Of a stretch of DNA of 64,000 bases, positions 25,666 through 33,993 are shown piece after piece. A program made the translations under genes and the position numbers. Every line of letters begins with the position of its first letter. Position 1 is the stretch's first letter. This DNA comes from VRUE01 sp963753585 (GTDB taxonomy: Bacteria > Actinomycetota > Thermoleophilia > Solirubrobacterales > 70-9). The stretch spans positions 1-64,000 of the forward strand of contig CAVWCU010000001.1 in NCBI GenBank assembly GCA_963753585.1, given 5' to 3'. Under the pieces are notes generated by a model. That model searched no databases, was not told the DNA's origin, and saw only the letters and a list, made by a program, of their open reading frames with translations.

Positions 25666-26660
25666 GCGTTGCTGAGCACCGTGGGGGGTGTGAGCATGGT
25701 GGAGACCAGGTCGTTGTCGCGCATCCAGCCGGCGAACTCGGTCCAGCGCCCCGGTGCCATGTAGCCGTAGGGGCGCCCGTGGCGGGGCGGGTCGAGTAGC
25801 GGCAGCGTCGCCGCCACCTCCGCCCGGGTCAGCTTCGGGTCGAGGTCGGGGTTCGCCTCCAGCAGGGCCTCGGCGCTCGCCTGCGGACTCTTCGCCGCCG
25901 CTGCGGTGCCGCGTGCGAGGGCCGCGAGGAAGAGTCGGATCGGCTCCGGGTCCTCGTCGAGCCGCTGGCTCTGGGCGACGAGAACCAGCTCGTCGTAGGT
26001 CGGCACCCCGAGCCGGTCGACCGGGGTGACGACGGGGTCCTTGCCGCGCAGCCGCAGGTCGACGCCCTCGACGTTGCGGAAGCCGCCCAGCATCGCCTCT
26101 GCCTTGCCGCCGACGATTGCCGGCAGCAGGCCGAAGCCGACGTTGACGACCTTCACGTCGGAGGGGGCCAGGTCGGCGCGGGCGAGGATCGTCTCCAGGT
26201 AGGCGTCCTGGTAGGGGATGCCGGCGGTAGCGATCGTCTTGCCACGCAGGTCGGCGATGCCCCCGATCCCGGACTCCTTCAACCAGATCATCGATGTGAG
26301 CGGCCGGTTGACCAGCGCCGCCACAGCGATTACCCCGAGGTCCTGTTCGTGCGCCAGCAGCACCTCCGGCTCGTAGGAGATCGCCAGGTCGGTCTGGCCG
26401 GCGGAGAGGAGCTTGATCGGCGCTGCCGGATCGGCTGGCGTGCGGATGCTGACGTCGAGCCCGGCTTCCTCGAAGTAGCCGAGCTTCTGCGCCATGTAGA
26501 TCCCGGCGTGGTCGGGGTTGGGGTAGAAGTCGAGCGTGAGGCTGAGCGACTCCGCCTCGCCGCTCACGTCCTCGCTCTTCTCGCCACAGGCGGCGAAGCC
26601 GATCGCGAGGGCAAGCATGGCGATGGCGATGGCGACCGCCGAGGTTCTCGTGCGCTTCAT
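25638..26660 (-). CDS. ABC transporter substrate-binding lipoprotein, NMT1/THI5-like (pyrimidine/thiamine-precursor type)
   Basis: A 340-aa periplasmic-type binding protein with a lipoprotein signal (ALAIGFAAC at the lipobox). The mature part matches the ThiY/THI5-like group: LTLDFYPNPDHAGIYMAQKL, GYFEEAGLDVSIRTPADPAA, DLAISYEPEVLLAHEQDLGV, ALVNRPLTSMIWLKESGIGG and LRGKTIATAGIPYQDAYLET. Relatives bind formylaminopyrimidine/HMP precursors of thiamine. Sulfonate and nitrate binding proteins share the fold, so the substrate is not certain. It forms an operon with the permease (26671) and ATPase (27420). I see no TPP riboswitch ahead of the operon, and its end overlaps the convergent GGDEF-EAL gene. 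Confidence 0.88.
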   Translation of the reverse strand: MKRTRTSAVAIAIAMLALAIGFAACGEKSEDVSGEAESLSLTLDFYPNPDHAGIYMAQKLGYFEEAGLDVSIRTPADPAAPIKLLSAGQTDLAISYEPEVLLAHEQDLGVIAVAALVNRPLTSMIWLKESGIGGIADLRGKTIATAGIPYQDAYLETILARADLAPSDVKVVNVGFGLLPAIVGGKAEAMLGGFRNVEGVDLRLRGKDPVVTPVDRLGVPTYDELVLVAQSQRLDEDPEPIRLFLAALARGTAAAAKSPQASAEALLEANPDLDPKLTRAEVAATLPLLDPPRHGRPYGYMAPGRWTEFAGWMRDNDLVSTMLTPPTVLSNAYLPGTIPE

Positions 26661-26670
26661 CCCCTGCTTT

Positions 26671-27423
26671 CTATCGCCAAGTGACGATGCGGCGCTCTGC
26701 GAGGGCGACGAGGCCGTAAAGGCCGATCGCGATCGCGGAGAGGACGAGGGCGGCGGCGAACACCCGGGCGGTGTTCAGTTGCGCGTTGTCTTGGAGGATC
26801 AGGTGGCCCAGGCCCGAGTCGGAGCCGACCCACTCGCCGAAGACGGCGGCGATCGGCGCGAACGTGACCCCGATCTTGGCGCCGCTGAAGGTGAAAGGGA
26901 GGGCGGTGGGCATTTCCAGCCGCCAGAGCAGCTGGCGGCGCGAGGCATCGAGCGTGCGCAGCATCTTGACCGCCTGCAGATCCACGGCGCGGAGCCCGTC
27001 GGCCGTGGCGACGGCGATCGGAAAGAAGCAGACCAGCGCGACCACCGCGAGCTTGGGCCCGATCCCGTAGCCGAACCAGACGACCAAGATCGGGGCGAAG
27101 ACGATGATCGGGATCGCCTGGGAGGCGACTATCAGCGGGTAGAAGGTGAGCCGCAGCGTCTCGAAGGGACGGAGCAGGAAGCCGAAGGCAAGTCCGACGG
27201 CAAGTCCGATCAGGAAGCCGAAGAGGATCTCCCGCATGGTGACCCAGGCGTTTTCGGCTATCAGGGATCTGTTGTCCCAAAGGGCCGTGGCGATTTCCGC
27301 GGGCGAGGGGATCAGGATCGGGTCCAGGTTCAGCGCGTCGGCGATCGCCCCGGTGCTGGCGGCGACCTGCCAGACCCCGACCAGCCCCGCAATCAGCAGC
27401 GCCGGCAGCACCCAGCGCTTCAT
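26671..27423 (-). CDS. ABC transporter permease, SsuC/ThiX type
   Basis: A 250-aa inner-membrane permease with the BPD-transport signature of the nitrate/sulfonate/thiamine-precursor group. Examples are IGLAVGLAFGFLLRPFETLR, PLIVASQAIPIIVFAPILVV, WFGYGIGPKLAVVALVCFFP and the EAA loop TLDASRRQLLWRLEMPTALP. Five or six hydrophobic segments are visible. The ATG at 27423 overlaps the stop of the ATPase gene (27420) by 4 bp, and the substrate-binding gene follows 10 bp downstream, so the operon order is ATPase, permease, binding protein. Confidence 0.92.
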   Translation of the reverse strand: MKRWVLPALLIAGLVGVWQVAASTGAIADALNLDPILIPSPAEIATALWDNRSLIAENAWVTMREILFGFLIGLAVGLAFGFLLRPFETLRLTFYPLIVASQAIPIIVFAPILVVWFGYGIGPKLAVVALVCFFPIAVATADGLRAVDLQAVKMLRTLDASRRQLLWRLEMPTALPFTFSGAKIGVTFAPIAAVFGEWVGSDSGLGHLILQDNAQLNTARVFAAALVLSAIAIGLYGLVALAERRIVTWR

Positions 27424-28220
27424 CTCGTGCCCTCCCGCAGGGCGTGCAGCGCCCTCTCGCGCACGGCGACGAACTCGGGATCGGTGACCGCCTCGTCGCG
27501 GTCGGCTGCGCGTGGCGCCGGCGCGCTCATCTCCTCGACGATCCGCGCCGGGCGAGCCGAGAGCACCGCGACGCGGTCGCAGAGGTAGAGCGCCTCCTCG
27601 ACGTCGTGGGTGACGAGGACGACGGTGTGTGGATCGGCGTCCAGCGCCACCGCCAGCCACTCCTGCATCTCGGCGCGGGTGATCGCGTCGAGCGAAGCGA
27701 AGGGCTCGTCCAGCGCCAGCACCGGCTTGCCGGCGACCAGCGTGCGCAGGAAGGCGACGCGCTGGCGCATGCCGCCGGAGAGCTCGGCGGGGGAGGAGCG
27801 CTCGAATCCCGCCAGCCCGAAGCGCTCGAACAGCTCCCCGGCTTGGCGCCGCGCGGCGCCGCGGCGGACCCCGCGGTTGCGCAGCGCCAGGGCCGCGTTG
27901 TCGATCGCGGAGAGCCAGGGCAGCAACAGGTCGCTCTGGGGCATGAAGGCGCAGCGGGCAAGGCGGCCGGCTCGGTCGCACGCTTCGCCGACTTCGACCT
28001 CCCCCCGCTCGGGATCCTGCAGTCCCGCGATCAGCTCGAGCAGGGTCGACTTGCCGCAACCGGAGGGGCCGACGATGCCGAGCACCCCGTGGGCGGGCAG
28101 CTCGAGGTCGAGGCGGTCGATCGTGCGCAGCTCGCCGTAGCGATGCGTCAGGGCGCGAATCGAGAGCGCGATGCCCTCCGAAGCATTGGCAGGGCTGCGC
28201 GCCCGGGACGGCGAAATCAC
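27420..28220 (-). CDS. ABC transporter ATP-binding protein, SsuB/ThiZ type
   Basis: A 266-aa ATPase. Walker A is GIVGPSGCGKSTLLELIAGL, the signature ELSGGMRQRVAFLRTLVAG, Walker B PVLALDEPFASLDAITR and the switch VTHDVEEALYLCDRVAVLS. The DEPFASLD/DVEEAL pattern places it with the NMT1/nitrate/taurine subgroup. It is the first gene of a three-gene transporter operon and starts at 28220, immediately beside a promoter-like pair (28221-28248) belonging to the divergent tauE gene. Shared control from the 94-bp spacer is likely. Confidence 0.92.
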   Translation of the reverse strand: MISPSRARSPANASEGIALSIRALTHRYGELRTIDRLDLELPAHGVLGIVGPSGCGKSTLLELIAGLQDPERGEVEVGEACDRAGRLARCAFMPQSDLLLPWLSAIDNAALALRNRGVRRGAARRQAGELFERFGLAGFERSSPAELSGGMRQRVAFLRTLVAGKPVLALDEPFASLDAITRAEMQEWLAVALDADPHTVVLVTHDVEEALYLCDRVAVLSARPARIVEEMSAPAPRAADRDEAVTDPEFVAVRERALHALREGTR

Positions 28221-28248
28221 TTGCCTTGCGCGGGCATCTTGGTATCCT
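28221..28248 (+). promoter_or_regulatory. Promoter-like pair ahead of the TauE gene
   Basis: TTGCCT (28221-28226), a 16-base spacer and TATCCT (28243-28248) fit a vegetative promoter. Transcription would start near 28255, just ahead of the palindrome at 28264-28282. Confidence 0.45.
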
Positions 28249-28263
28249 GGCGCACTTCGCGCT

Positions 28264-28282
28264 CCTGACCAAGAAGGTCAGG
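28264..28282. promoter_or_regulatory. Palindrome between promoter and TauE start
   Basis: CCTGACC, loop AAGAA, GGTCAGG is a perfect 7-bp inverted repeat. It lies just downstream of the predicted start point and 32 bp before the tauE ATG. It could be an operator for the Rrf2 regulator encoded at 29266 or a short RNA hairpin; it may also affect the divergent ABC operon. Confidence 0.5.
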
Positions 28283-28314
28283 AAAGTCGATAACCACCCG
28301 CGCGGCAACATCGT

Positions 28315-29250
28315 ATGGACCCGGCAATCGTCCTTTTCGGATTCGGCATCGGCGCCATGGTCGGCATGACCGGCATGGGCGGCGGCACCCTGATGACGCC
28401 GCTGCTGATCCTGCTCTTCGGCGTCAAGCCGGTGACCGCGATCGGCACCGACATCTTCTACGCGGCGGTGACGAAGACGGTCGGCGGCTGGCGCCATCTG
28501 CGCATGGGCACGGTCAACATCAGCCTCGCACTCTGGCTTGCGATCGGCAGCGTGCCGGCTGCGGTCACGGGCGTCTGGGCGATCTCCGTCCTGCAGAGCA
28601 AGATCGGCGAAGAGAAGCTCGACTCGATCGTCTACGCGCTGCTCGGCGGCACCCTGCTGATGGTCGGGATCATCACCCTGGCGCGGGCGTTGATCCTCAG
28701 CAACCTGGTCGAAGAGCGCGAGGACTTCGTGATCGAGCGGCGTCACAAGATCGCTGCCGTGGCGATCGGCGCGACCACCGGCTTCGTGATCGGGATCACC
28801 TCGGCCGGGTCGGGCACGGTGATCGCGATTCTGCTGATCGCCGTCTTCCGCCTCGTGCCGCGCAAGGTCGTCGGCACCGACGTCTTCCATGCCGCGATCC
28901 TGCTCTGGGCGGCGGGCATCGCCCACTGGGTCGGGGGGAACGTCGACTTCTTCCTTGCCGGAAACATCCTGCTTGGCTCCGTACCGGGGGTGATCGTCGG
29001 CTCGCACTTCGCCGCGCGAGCGCCGACGGGTTTCCTGCGTACCGCCCTGGGCGTCGTCTTGGTGGCATCGGGGATCGTCACCGTGCAGAAGGGCGATCCG
29101 CTGGTCTGGCCGATCGCGGCCGCCGTGGCCGGCATCGGGCTCGGCCTGCTGATCTGGTTCCCACGCTGGTGGGCGGCGCGCCGGGCCGAGCGTGAGGCCA
29201 AACAAGGAATCGACCGCTCCTCCGAGTTGGCGCCGGAGACCATCGGCTGA
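28315..29250 (+). CDS. TauE/SafE-family sulfite exporter-like membrane protein
   Basis: A 311-aa anion-exporter family protein with the two characteristic glycine-rich repeats. The N-terminal one is VGMTGMGGGTLMTPLLILLF and GVKPVTAIGTDIFYAAVTKT; the C-terminal one is VIGITSAGSGTVIAILLIAV with VPRKVVGTDVFHAAILLWAA. Eight or so membrane spans are visible, and a charged tail ends the protein. Family members move sulfite, sulfoacetate or other organic anions out of the cell. An Rrf2-type regulator follows 15 bp downstream, and a thiamine-precursor/sulfonate-like ABC operon is divergent, which together hint at a sulfur or anion theme. The substrate is not determined. Confidence 0.88.
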   Translation: MDPAIVLFGFGIGAMVGMTGMGGGTLMTPLLILLFGVKPVTAIGTDIFYAAVTKTVGGWRHLRMGTVNISLALWLAIGSVPAAVTGVWAISVLQSKIGEEKLDSIVYALLGGTLLMVGIITLARALILSNLVEEREDFVIERRHKIAAVAIGATTGFVIGITSAGSGTVIAILLIAVFRLVPRKVVGTDVFHAAILLWAAGIAHWVGGNVDFFLAGNILLGSVPGVIVGSHFAARAPTGFLRTALGVVLVASGIVTVQKGDPLVWPIAAAVAGIGLGLLIWFPRWWAARRAEREAKQGIDRSSELAPETIG

Positions 29251-29265
29251 CTGATTAACTAGCCC

Positions 29266-29721
29266 ATGCGCGTTTCGGCGAAGGCTGACTATGCGGTGCG
29301 TGCCGCGGCGGAGCTGGCCGCGGCCGACGAGGGGCCGGTCAAGGGCGAGAAGCTCGCCGACGCTCAGGACATCCCGCTGCAGTTCCTCGAGCACATCCTG
29401 CTCGAGCTGAAGCACGCCGGCATCGTCCGTGCCCGCCGCGGGGCCAAGGGCGGCTACTGGCTCGCCCGGCCCGCCGAGGAGGTGACGATCGCCGACGTCG
29501 TCCGCGCGGTCGAGGGCCCGATCGCCCACGTCCAGTCGGCCCCGCCGGAGTCGATCGAGTACCGAGGCAACGCGGAGCACCTGCAGGAGGTCTGGATCGC
29601 GGTCCGCGCCAGCCTCCGCACCGTGCTCGAGCACGTCACCCTCGCCGACCTGGTCAGCGGCCAGCTGCCCAGCGAGGTCGAGTCCCTCGCCGCGCAGCCG
29701 GACGCCTGGGTCGCCCGCTAG
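29266..29721 (+). CDS. Rrf2-family transcriptional regulator (no cluster cysteines)
   Basis: A 151-aa winged-helix regulator. The N-terminus MRVSAKADYAVRAAAELAAA and the helix IPLQFLEHILLELKHAGIVR followed by the wing ARRGAKGGYWLARPAEEVTI are standard Rrf2. The C-terminal part IADVVRAVEGPIAHVQSAPP is also conserved. The protein has no cysteine, so it cannot hold the iron-sulfur cluster of IscR or NsrR and is more like CymR, which senses cysteine supply with a partner enzyme. It lies 15 bp after the TauE-like gene in the same operon and probably binds the palindrome at 28264-28282. Confidence 0.88.
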   Translation: MRVSAKADYAVRAAAELAAADEGPVKGEKLADAQDIPLQFLEHILLELKHAGIVRARRGAKGGYWLARPAEEVTIADVVRAVEGPIAHVQSAPPESIEYRGNAEHLQEVWIAVRASLRTVLEHVTLADLVSGQLPSEVESLAAQPDAWVAR

Positions 29722-29727
29722 TCCCTC

Positions 29728-30342
29728 CTAGGCCGAGAGCCGGAAGGGCGGGTACTCGTCCGTGACCAGGGTGAAGGCGTAGCCGATGACTCGGTTGTGC
29801 CAGCGGATCGTCCCCTCGACGAAATTGAAGATCCCGCGCGGGTAGCGGCCGGTGAAGAGGATCGCGAACCAGGCCCCGATCGCGGCGAAGAAAACGCCGA
29901 TGAATAGGAAGAAGAGCACGATGTAGTGGGGAATCGCCAGGAACCACTTGACCAGCGGCAAGCCCCGGGAGAGCTGCTCGGCGTCGGGGTAGGGGAAGTC
30001 GAGGTGGACCGCCTGCTGCTCGTCGGTCGACGGGTAGCGGTCGTCCATCAGCGCCAGGTAGACACCGATCCGGTTGCTGAAGCGGAGGAATTCGAGGTTC
30101 CAGTCGTACCACCAGCGCGGGTACTTCTTCTGGATCAGAAGCATCAGCACGATCGGCACGAAGATCAGGCTGCCGGTTGAGGCTGCGACGCCGTAGTCGT
30201 AGCTGCCGATGCTGCCGCCCGGCAGCAGGGCGATCAGGATCGCGATCGGGATCACGGCGAAGATCCGGAAGAAGGTCGAGACCCGGTTGAGCTGGCGCTC
30301 CGGGTAGTCGACTGAGAAGGTGACTGGGTAAGAAGGCGGCAT
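29728..30342 (-). CDS. DUF4389 membrane protein
   Basis: A 204-aa membrane protein of the DUF4389 family. Recognisable parts are YPVTFSVDYPERQLNRVSTF, FFRIFAVIPIAILIALLPGG, WWYDWNLEFLRFSNRIGVYL, DDRYPSTDEQQAVHLDFPYP, FLAIPHYIVLFFLFIGVFFA and ILFTGRYPRGIFNFVEGTIR. Two to four hydrophobic segments flank aromatic-rich loops. The function of the family is unknown. The ATG at 30342 sits 37 bp from the VWA gene on the same strand. Confidence 0.85.
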   Translation of the reverse strand: MPPSYPVTFSVDYPERQLNRVSTFFRIFAVIPIAILIALLPGGSIGSYDYGVAASTGSLIFVPIVLMLLIQKKYPRWWYDWNLEFLRFSNRIGVYLALMDDRYPSTDEQQAVHLDFPYPDAEQLSRGLPLVKWFLAIPHYIVLFFLFIGVFFAAIGAWFAILFTGRYPRGIFNFVEGTIRWHNRVIGYAFTLVTDEYPPFRLSA

Positions 30343-30378
30343 CGGACTCCCCTTTTCGCGGGTTTGTGAGGACGATTA

Positions 30379-31783
30379 CTAGGTCTCGGCCGGGACTCCT
30401 CCCGCGACCACGTTGACGAAGTTCTCCAGGTGGCGGGTGGTCCAGCACTCGAAGGCGCCGTCGCAGTAGCGCTCGTAGGCGGCCATCACCGAGTCGCCGT
30501 AGTTCCAGTAGAGGCGCGGCTCGGGGTTGAGCCAGAAGAGGCGACCGGCCCGCTCCGATACCTGGGCGAAGACGTCGGCGTGGGGCTCGCGACCGTTGGT
30601 GCGGGCGTCGCCGAGCACGATCACGGTCGAGCGGGGGTCGAGTTCGTCGGAGATCTCGGCGAGGAACTCGAGCCAGACGCGGCCGTAGTCGGTGTAGCCG
30701 GAGACGTCGGCGACGCCGCCCTCGCTGGAGATGCGCTGGGCGATGACGCGGAAGTCGCGCTCGTGCTCGAAGACGTCGGTCACCTCCGAGATGCGCTCGA
30801 TGAAGACGAAGCTGCGCAGCTTGCGGAACGAGTCGTGCAGGGCGTGCAGGACCGAGAGGAAGAAGACGCTGGCCGAGGTGACCGAGGTGGAGACGTCGCA
30901 GAGGACGTAGATCTCCGGTCGCCGCGGGCGCTTGGGCCGGTAGCGCAGGTGCATCGGCACGCCGCCGGTCTCCAGCGAGGCACGCATCGTCCGCCGCACG
31001 TCCACCGCCTGCCCCTTGCGCCGCCCCCGCTGCTCCTGCCCGAGCGTCGCCAGGCGCCGCTTCATCTGCGAGACGGCGCGGTGCACGGCGGCGAGGTCCT
31101 GGGTCGGGCTGGTCGGCAGGGCGCGGTCGAGCTCGGCCAGCGGTCGGGAGGGGGGAAGGGTCGAGGTGCGCTCGATCAGATCGCGCTCGAGCTCGCGTCG
31201 CAGGTGTCGCTCGAAGGCGTTGAGCTGCTCGCGGTCGATCGGCGGCAGCTCGGCGGCACCGTCCTCGGCCGGGGGCTGGGTCCCGGCCGAGAGCCCCAGC
31301 GTGCGCCGGATCCGCTGCACGTCGACTCCGACCACGCCGGAGCCCTCTCCCTGGCGCCCGAAGGCCGAAATCGCCAGCCGCGCCAGGTCGCGCATCTCGG
31401 CGTCGTTGCCTTCGAGGATCGCCTGGCGTATCTGCTCGCGCAGCTGCGTCGAGGTCGAGTCGCTCGCCGCCCTCGTGGCGGCGCTCGGTCTCCTCGATGC
31501 CGCGCTCGATCGCCTCTGCCTCGGCGGCGCGGAAGAACCAGCGCTCGAAGAGCAGCTCGAAGAGCCGCCGGTCCTCCTGGGACTTGGCGATCGTCGCCGC
31601 CAGCGCCTCGCGGAAGTCCTCGCGCGAGGTCCACGGCACCTGCTCCAGCGCCGCGAAGGCGTCGAGGATCTCCGAGGTGCCGACCGCGACCCCCTCGCCG
31701 CGCAGCTCCTCGCAGAAGCCGAGCAGCTTCGCCGCCAGGCCGGGCGGCCCGGCCTCAGCCTTGGGGCCGTACGGGCTCGGCAA
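30379..31783 (-). CDS. VWA-domain protein, CoxE-like, frameshifted
   Basis: A protein of about 467 aa. The N-terminal half is a DUF-like helical region (LGFCEELRGEGVAVGTSEIL, LFERWFFRAAEAEAIERGIE). The C-terminal half is a von Willebrand A domain (RPEIYVLCDVSTSVTSASVF, TDYGRVWLEFLAEISDELDP, STVIVLGDARTNGREPHADV) with a D-x-S-x-S-like metal site (DVSTSV). It works with the MoxR ATPase upstream; such MoxR-VWA pairs assemble or activate metallo-enzymes, for example CO dehydrogenase. One break near 31455 (an extra G in a GAC-CAG context) splits the frame. The TTG at 31783 overlaps the end of moxR by 29 bp. No cox structural genes are nearby. Confidence 0.85.
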
Positions 31784-32635
31784 GCTTCACCCCGACCCGC
31801 TCCGCCACCAGCTCGATGTCGGTGCGGTGCTTGACGATGATCGACATCGACTGCTCGAAGGTCTCGCGGTCGATGTCCTCGGCGCCCATCAGCAGCAGCG
31901 TCCGCGCCCAGTCGATCGACTCGGCGATCGAGGGCGGCTTCTTGAGGTCGAGGGCGCGGATCATGCGCACCACCTCGACCATGCGCCGTGCCAGCGCCTC
32001 GGGCAGCTCCGGCGCGTGCAGGCGGACGATCTCCATCTCGCGCTCCAGCTCGGGGTAGTCGAGCCAGAGGTAGAGGCAGCGCCGCTTCAGCGCCTCGGTC
32101 AGCTCGCGCGAGTTGTTCGAGGTGAGGACGACGATCGGCATCGTCGTCGCCGAGACCTGGCCCAGCTCGGGGATCGTGATCTGGAAGTCGGAGAGCAGCT
32201 CGAGCAGCATCGCCTCGAACTCCTGGTCGGTCTTGTCGATCTCGTCGATCAGCAGCACGACCGGCTCGGGGCTGGCGATCGCCTGCATCAGCGGCCGCTC
32301 GAGCAGGAACTCCTTGTCGAAGATGTCGCCGTGGACGTCCTCCCAGCCGTCCTCGCCGCCGGCCTGGATCCGCAGCAGCTGCTTGCGGTAGTTCCACTCG
32401 TAGAGCGCCTTGGCCTCGTCGAGGCCCTCGTAGCACTGCAGGCGGATCAGCTCGCGGCCGGTGGCGCGCGAGAGCGCCTTGGCCAGCTCGGTCTTGCCGA
32501 CGCCCGCGGGGCCCTCGACCAGGACCGGCTTTCCAGCCGCTGGGCGAGGAAGGAGACCAGCGCCGCCGGCTCGTCGGCGAGGTAGCCGACCTCCGCCAGC
32601 GCGTCCTTCACCTCTGTCACGGAGCCTGCGGCCAT
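31755..32635 (-). CDS. MoxR-family AAA+ ATPase, frameshifted
   Basis: A AAA+ ATPase of about 293 aa. From the ATG at 32635 the N-terminus is MAAGSVTEVKDALAEVGYLA. Walker A follows (VLVEGPAGVGKTELAKALSR), Walker B (EPVVLLIDEIDKTDQEFEAM), a sensor-1 segment (MPIVVLTSNNSRELTEALKR) and RRCLYLWLDYPELEREMEIV. A one-base deletion near 32530, a missing G before the Walker A segment, interrupts the frame. It pairs with the VWA gene downstream. It is divergent from a small membrane gene whose start codon is only 7 bp away. Confidence 0.88.
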
Positions 32636-32642
32636 CGGGGCG

Positions 32643-32882
32643 ATGATAATCGTCACTGTGCTCGACCTCGCCCTGCCCCTCGCCGCGCTGCTGCCCCACA
32701 GCGCCGGCCCCTACCTGGCGCTGATGCTGATCGGCTTCGCGATCGGCATCCTCGGTCACCTCACCGCGGCCCGCTGGCTCGTCGCCGCCGGGATCATCCT
32801 GATCTTCCTCGGCACCTTCCTCTTCCCCCTCGCGCTCAACGTGACCGAGGAGACGCCGCGTCAGATCGAGACCACGCGGTAG
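32643..32882 (+). CDS. Small hydrophobic membrane protein
   Basis: A 79-aa protein made of two hydrophobic hairpin segments (VLDLALPLAALLPHSAGPYL, LIGFAIGILGHLTAARWLVA, LIFLGTFLFPLALNVTEE) with a charged C-terminus. The ATG at 32643 lies 7 bp from the moxR start on the other strand, and a GTG at 32658 would also fit. Reading from the ATG requires a leaderless mRNA or promoter elements inside moxR. The length and hydrophobic pattern are coherent, but I recognise no family. Confidence 0.5.
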   Translation: MIIVTVLDLALPLAALLPHSAGPYLALMLIGFAIGILGHLTAARWLVAAGIILIFLGTFLFPLALNVTEETPRQIETTR

Positions 32883-32938
32883 GCCGTAAGCTTTTGCGAC
32901 CCCAGTCAGATTTTTTTGCAAAACGGAGGTTCACTGCC

Positions 32939-33931
32939 TTGAGCTCACTGCGCATCCTCATCGTTTCCATCGCCATGGTCGCCCTCGCGTTGGCGATGGG
33001 CGCCTGCGGGGGTGGAGGCGGTGGCGCGCAGGAGATCGTCGACGAAGCGACCCTGAAGGGAATCGAGAGCGGCAACATCGATCTCTCGCTGGGCATCGAC
33101 GGGACGGGCGGCGAAGGGGGGCACGTCGACGTCGAGCTTTCCGGTCCCTTCGAGGCCGGAAAAGACGCACAGTCGCTCAGGCTCGACCTGACCGCGACCG
33201 CGAAGGGCGAGGTGAACGGCGAAAAGGTGGACTTCGAAGGCGGGGCCACCGTGCCCGACGCCAACAAGGCCTACGTCGGCTTCGAAGGGACCGAGTACAG
33301 GGTCGACGCGACAACCTACGGTTTCGTCCAGGGCGCGCTCGGGGAATCGGAAGAAGTCAGTGCCTGCCAGGAAGTGGTCGAGGACAGGAAGCTGAGCGAA
33401 TTCATCGAGGACCCGACCGAAGAAGGGACCGTCGAGGTGGGGGGCACGAGCACGACGAAGGTGAGCGGCGACGTCGATACCGAGACCGCGAATGAGGCGT
33501 TCTCCGAAATGCAAGAAGACGCGCTCTGCAGCGAACAGCTGAAAGCGGTTCCCGGGTTCGAAGCGTCGCTGGGTGAAATCGAAAAATCCAAAGACAGCGC
33601 GGAGAGCGCGATCAAGGACGCGCATCTCGTGCTCTACGTGGGCGACGACCACATCGTGCGCCGGCTCCAGGCGCAGGTTGCGATCGACCCGCCGCAGGGC
33701 TCCGGTCCTCAGGGCGCGGACAGCGCCGATTTCGACATCGACCTGACCCTCACCGACGTCAACGAGCCGCAGACGATCTCGGCGCCCAAGAGCTCGAAGC
33801 CGCTGAGCGCGCTCTTCATCAAGCTCGGCGTCAACCCGATCGAACTGCTCGGCGTGCTCCAGGGCGGCATCGGCGGAGCGGGACTGACCAACTTCCTGGA
33901 AAGGATCGCGCGCGCAGGGGGCACGCAGTAG
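32939..33931 (+). CDS. Secreted lipoprotein, LppX/LprG-like fold possible
   Basis: A 330-aa exported lipoprotein. A GGAGG (32926-32930) precedes the TTG at 32939. The signal is MSSLRILIVSIAMVALALAM then GACGGGGGG, with the lipobox at MGAC. The mature region has many acidic and glycine residues (LSLGIDGTGGEGGHVDVELS, FEGTEYRVDATTYGFVQGAL). Long beta strands recall the LppX/LprG lipid-binding fold, but no family motif is certain. The end has a hydrophobic stretch (IELLGVLQGGIGGAGLTNFL). Its composition is poorer in Arg than its neighbours. It stands alone on the plus strand, 56 bp after the small membrane gene. Confidence 0.72.
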   Translation: MSSLRILIVSIAMVALALAMGACGGGGGGAQEIVDEATLKGIESGNIDLSLGIDGTGGEGGHVDVELSGPFEAGKDAQSLRLDLTATAKGEVNGEKVDFEGGATVPDANKAYVGFEGTEYRVDATTYGFVQGALGESEEVSACQEVVEDRKLSEFIEDPTEEGTVEVGGTSTTKVSGDVDTETANEAFSEMQEDALCSEQLKAVPGFEASLGEIEKSKDSAESAIKDAHLVLYVGDDHIVRRLQAQVAIDPPQGSGPQGADSADFDIDLTLTDVNEPQTISAPKSSKPLSALFIKLGVNPIELLGVLQGGIGGAGLTNFLERIARAGGTQ

Positions 33932-33993
33932 CCGCTTTCCTTCGCTCTCCCCATGGCTGGCCGTACCTGCTCACGCCGCTGATCCCGCTGGCG

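Noticed and set aside
26700..28220. TPP riboswitch ahead of the thiamine-precursor-like ABC operon
   Set aside because: The 94-bp spacer upstream of the ATPase lacks the CTGAGA and ACCTGA-type motifs and pairing of a TPP element.
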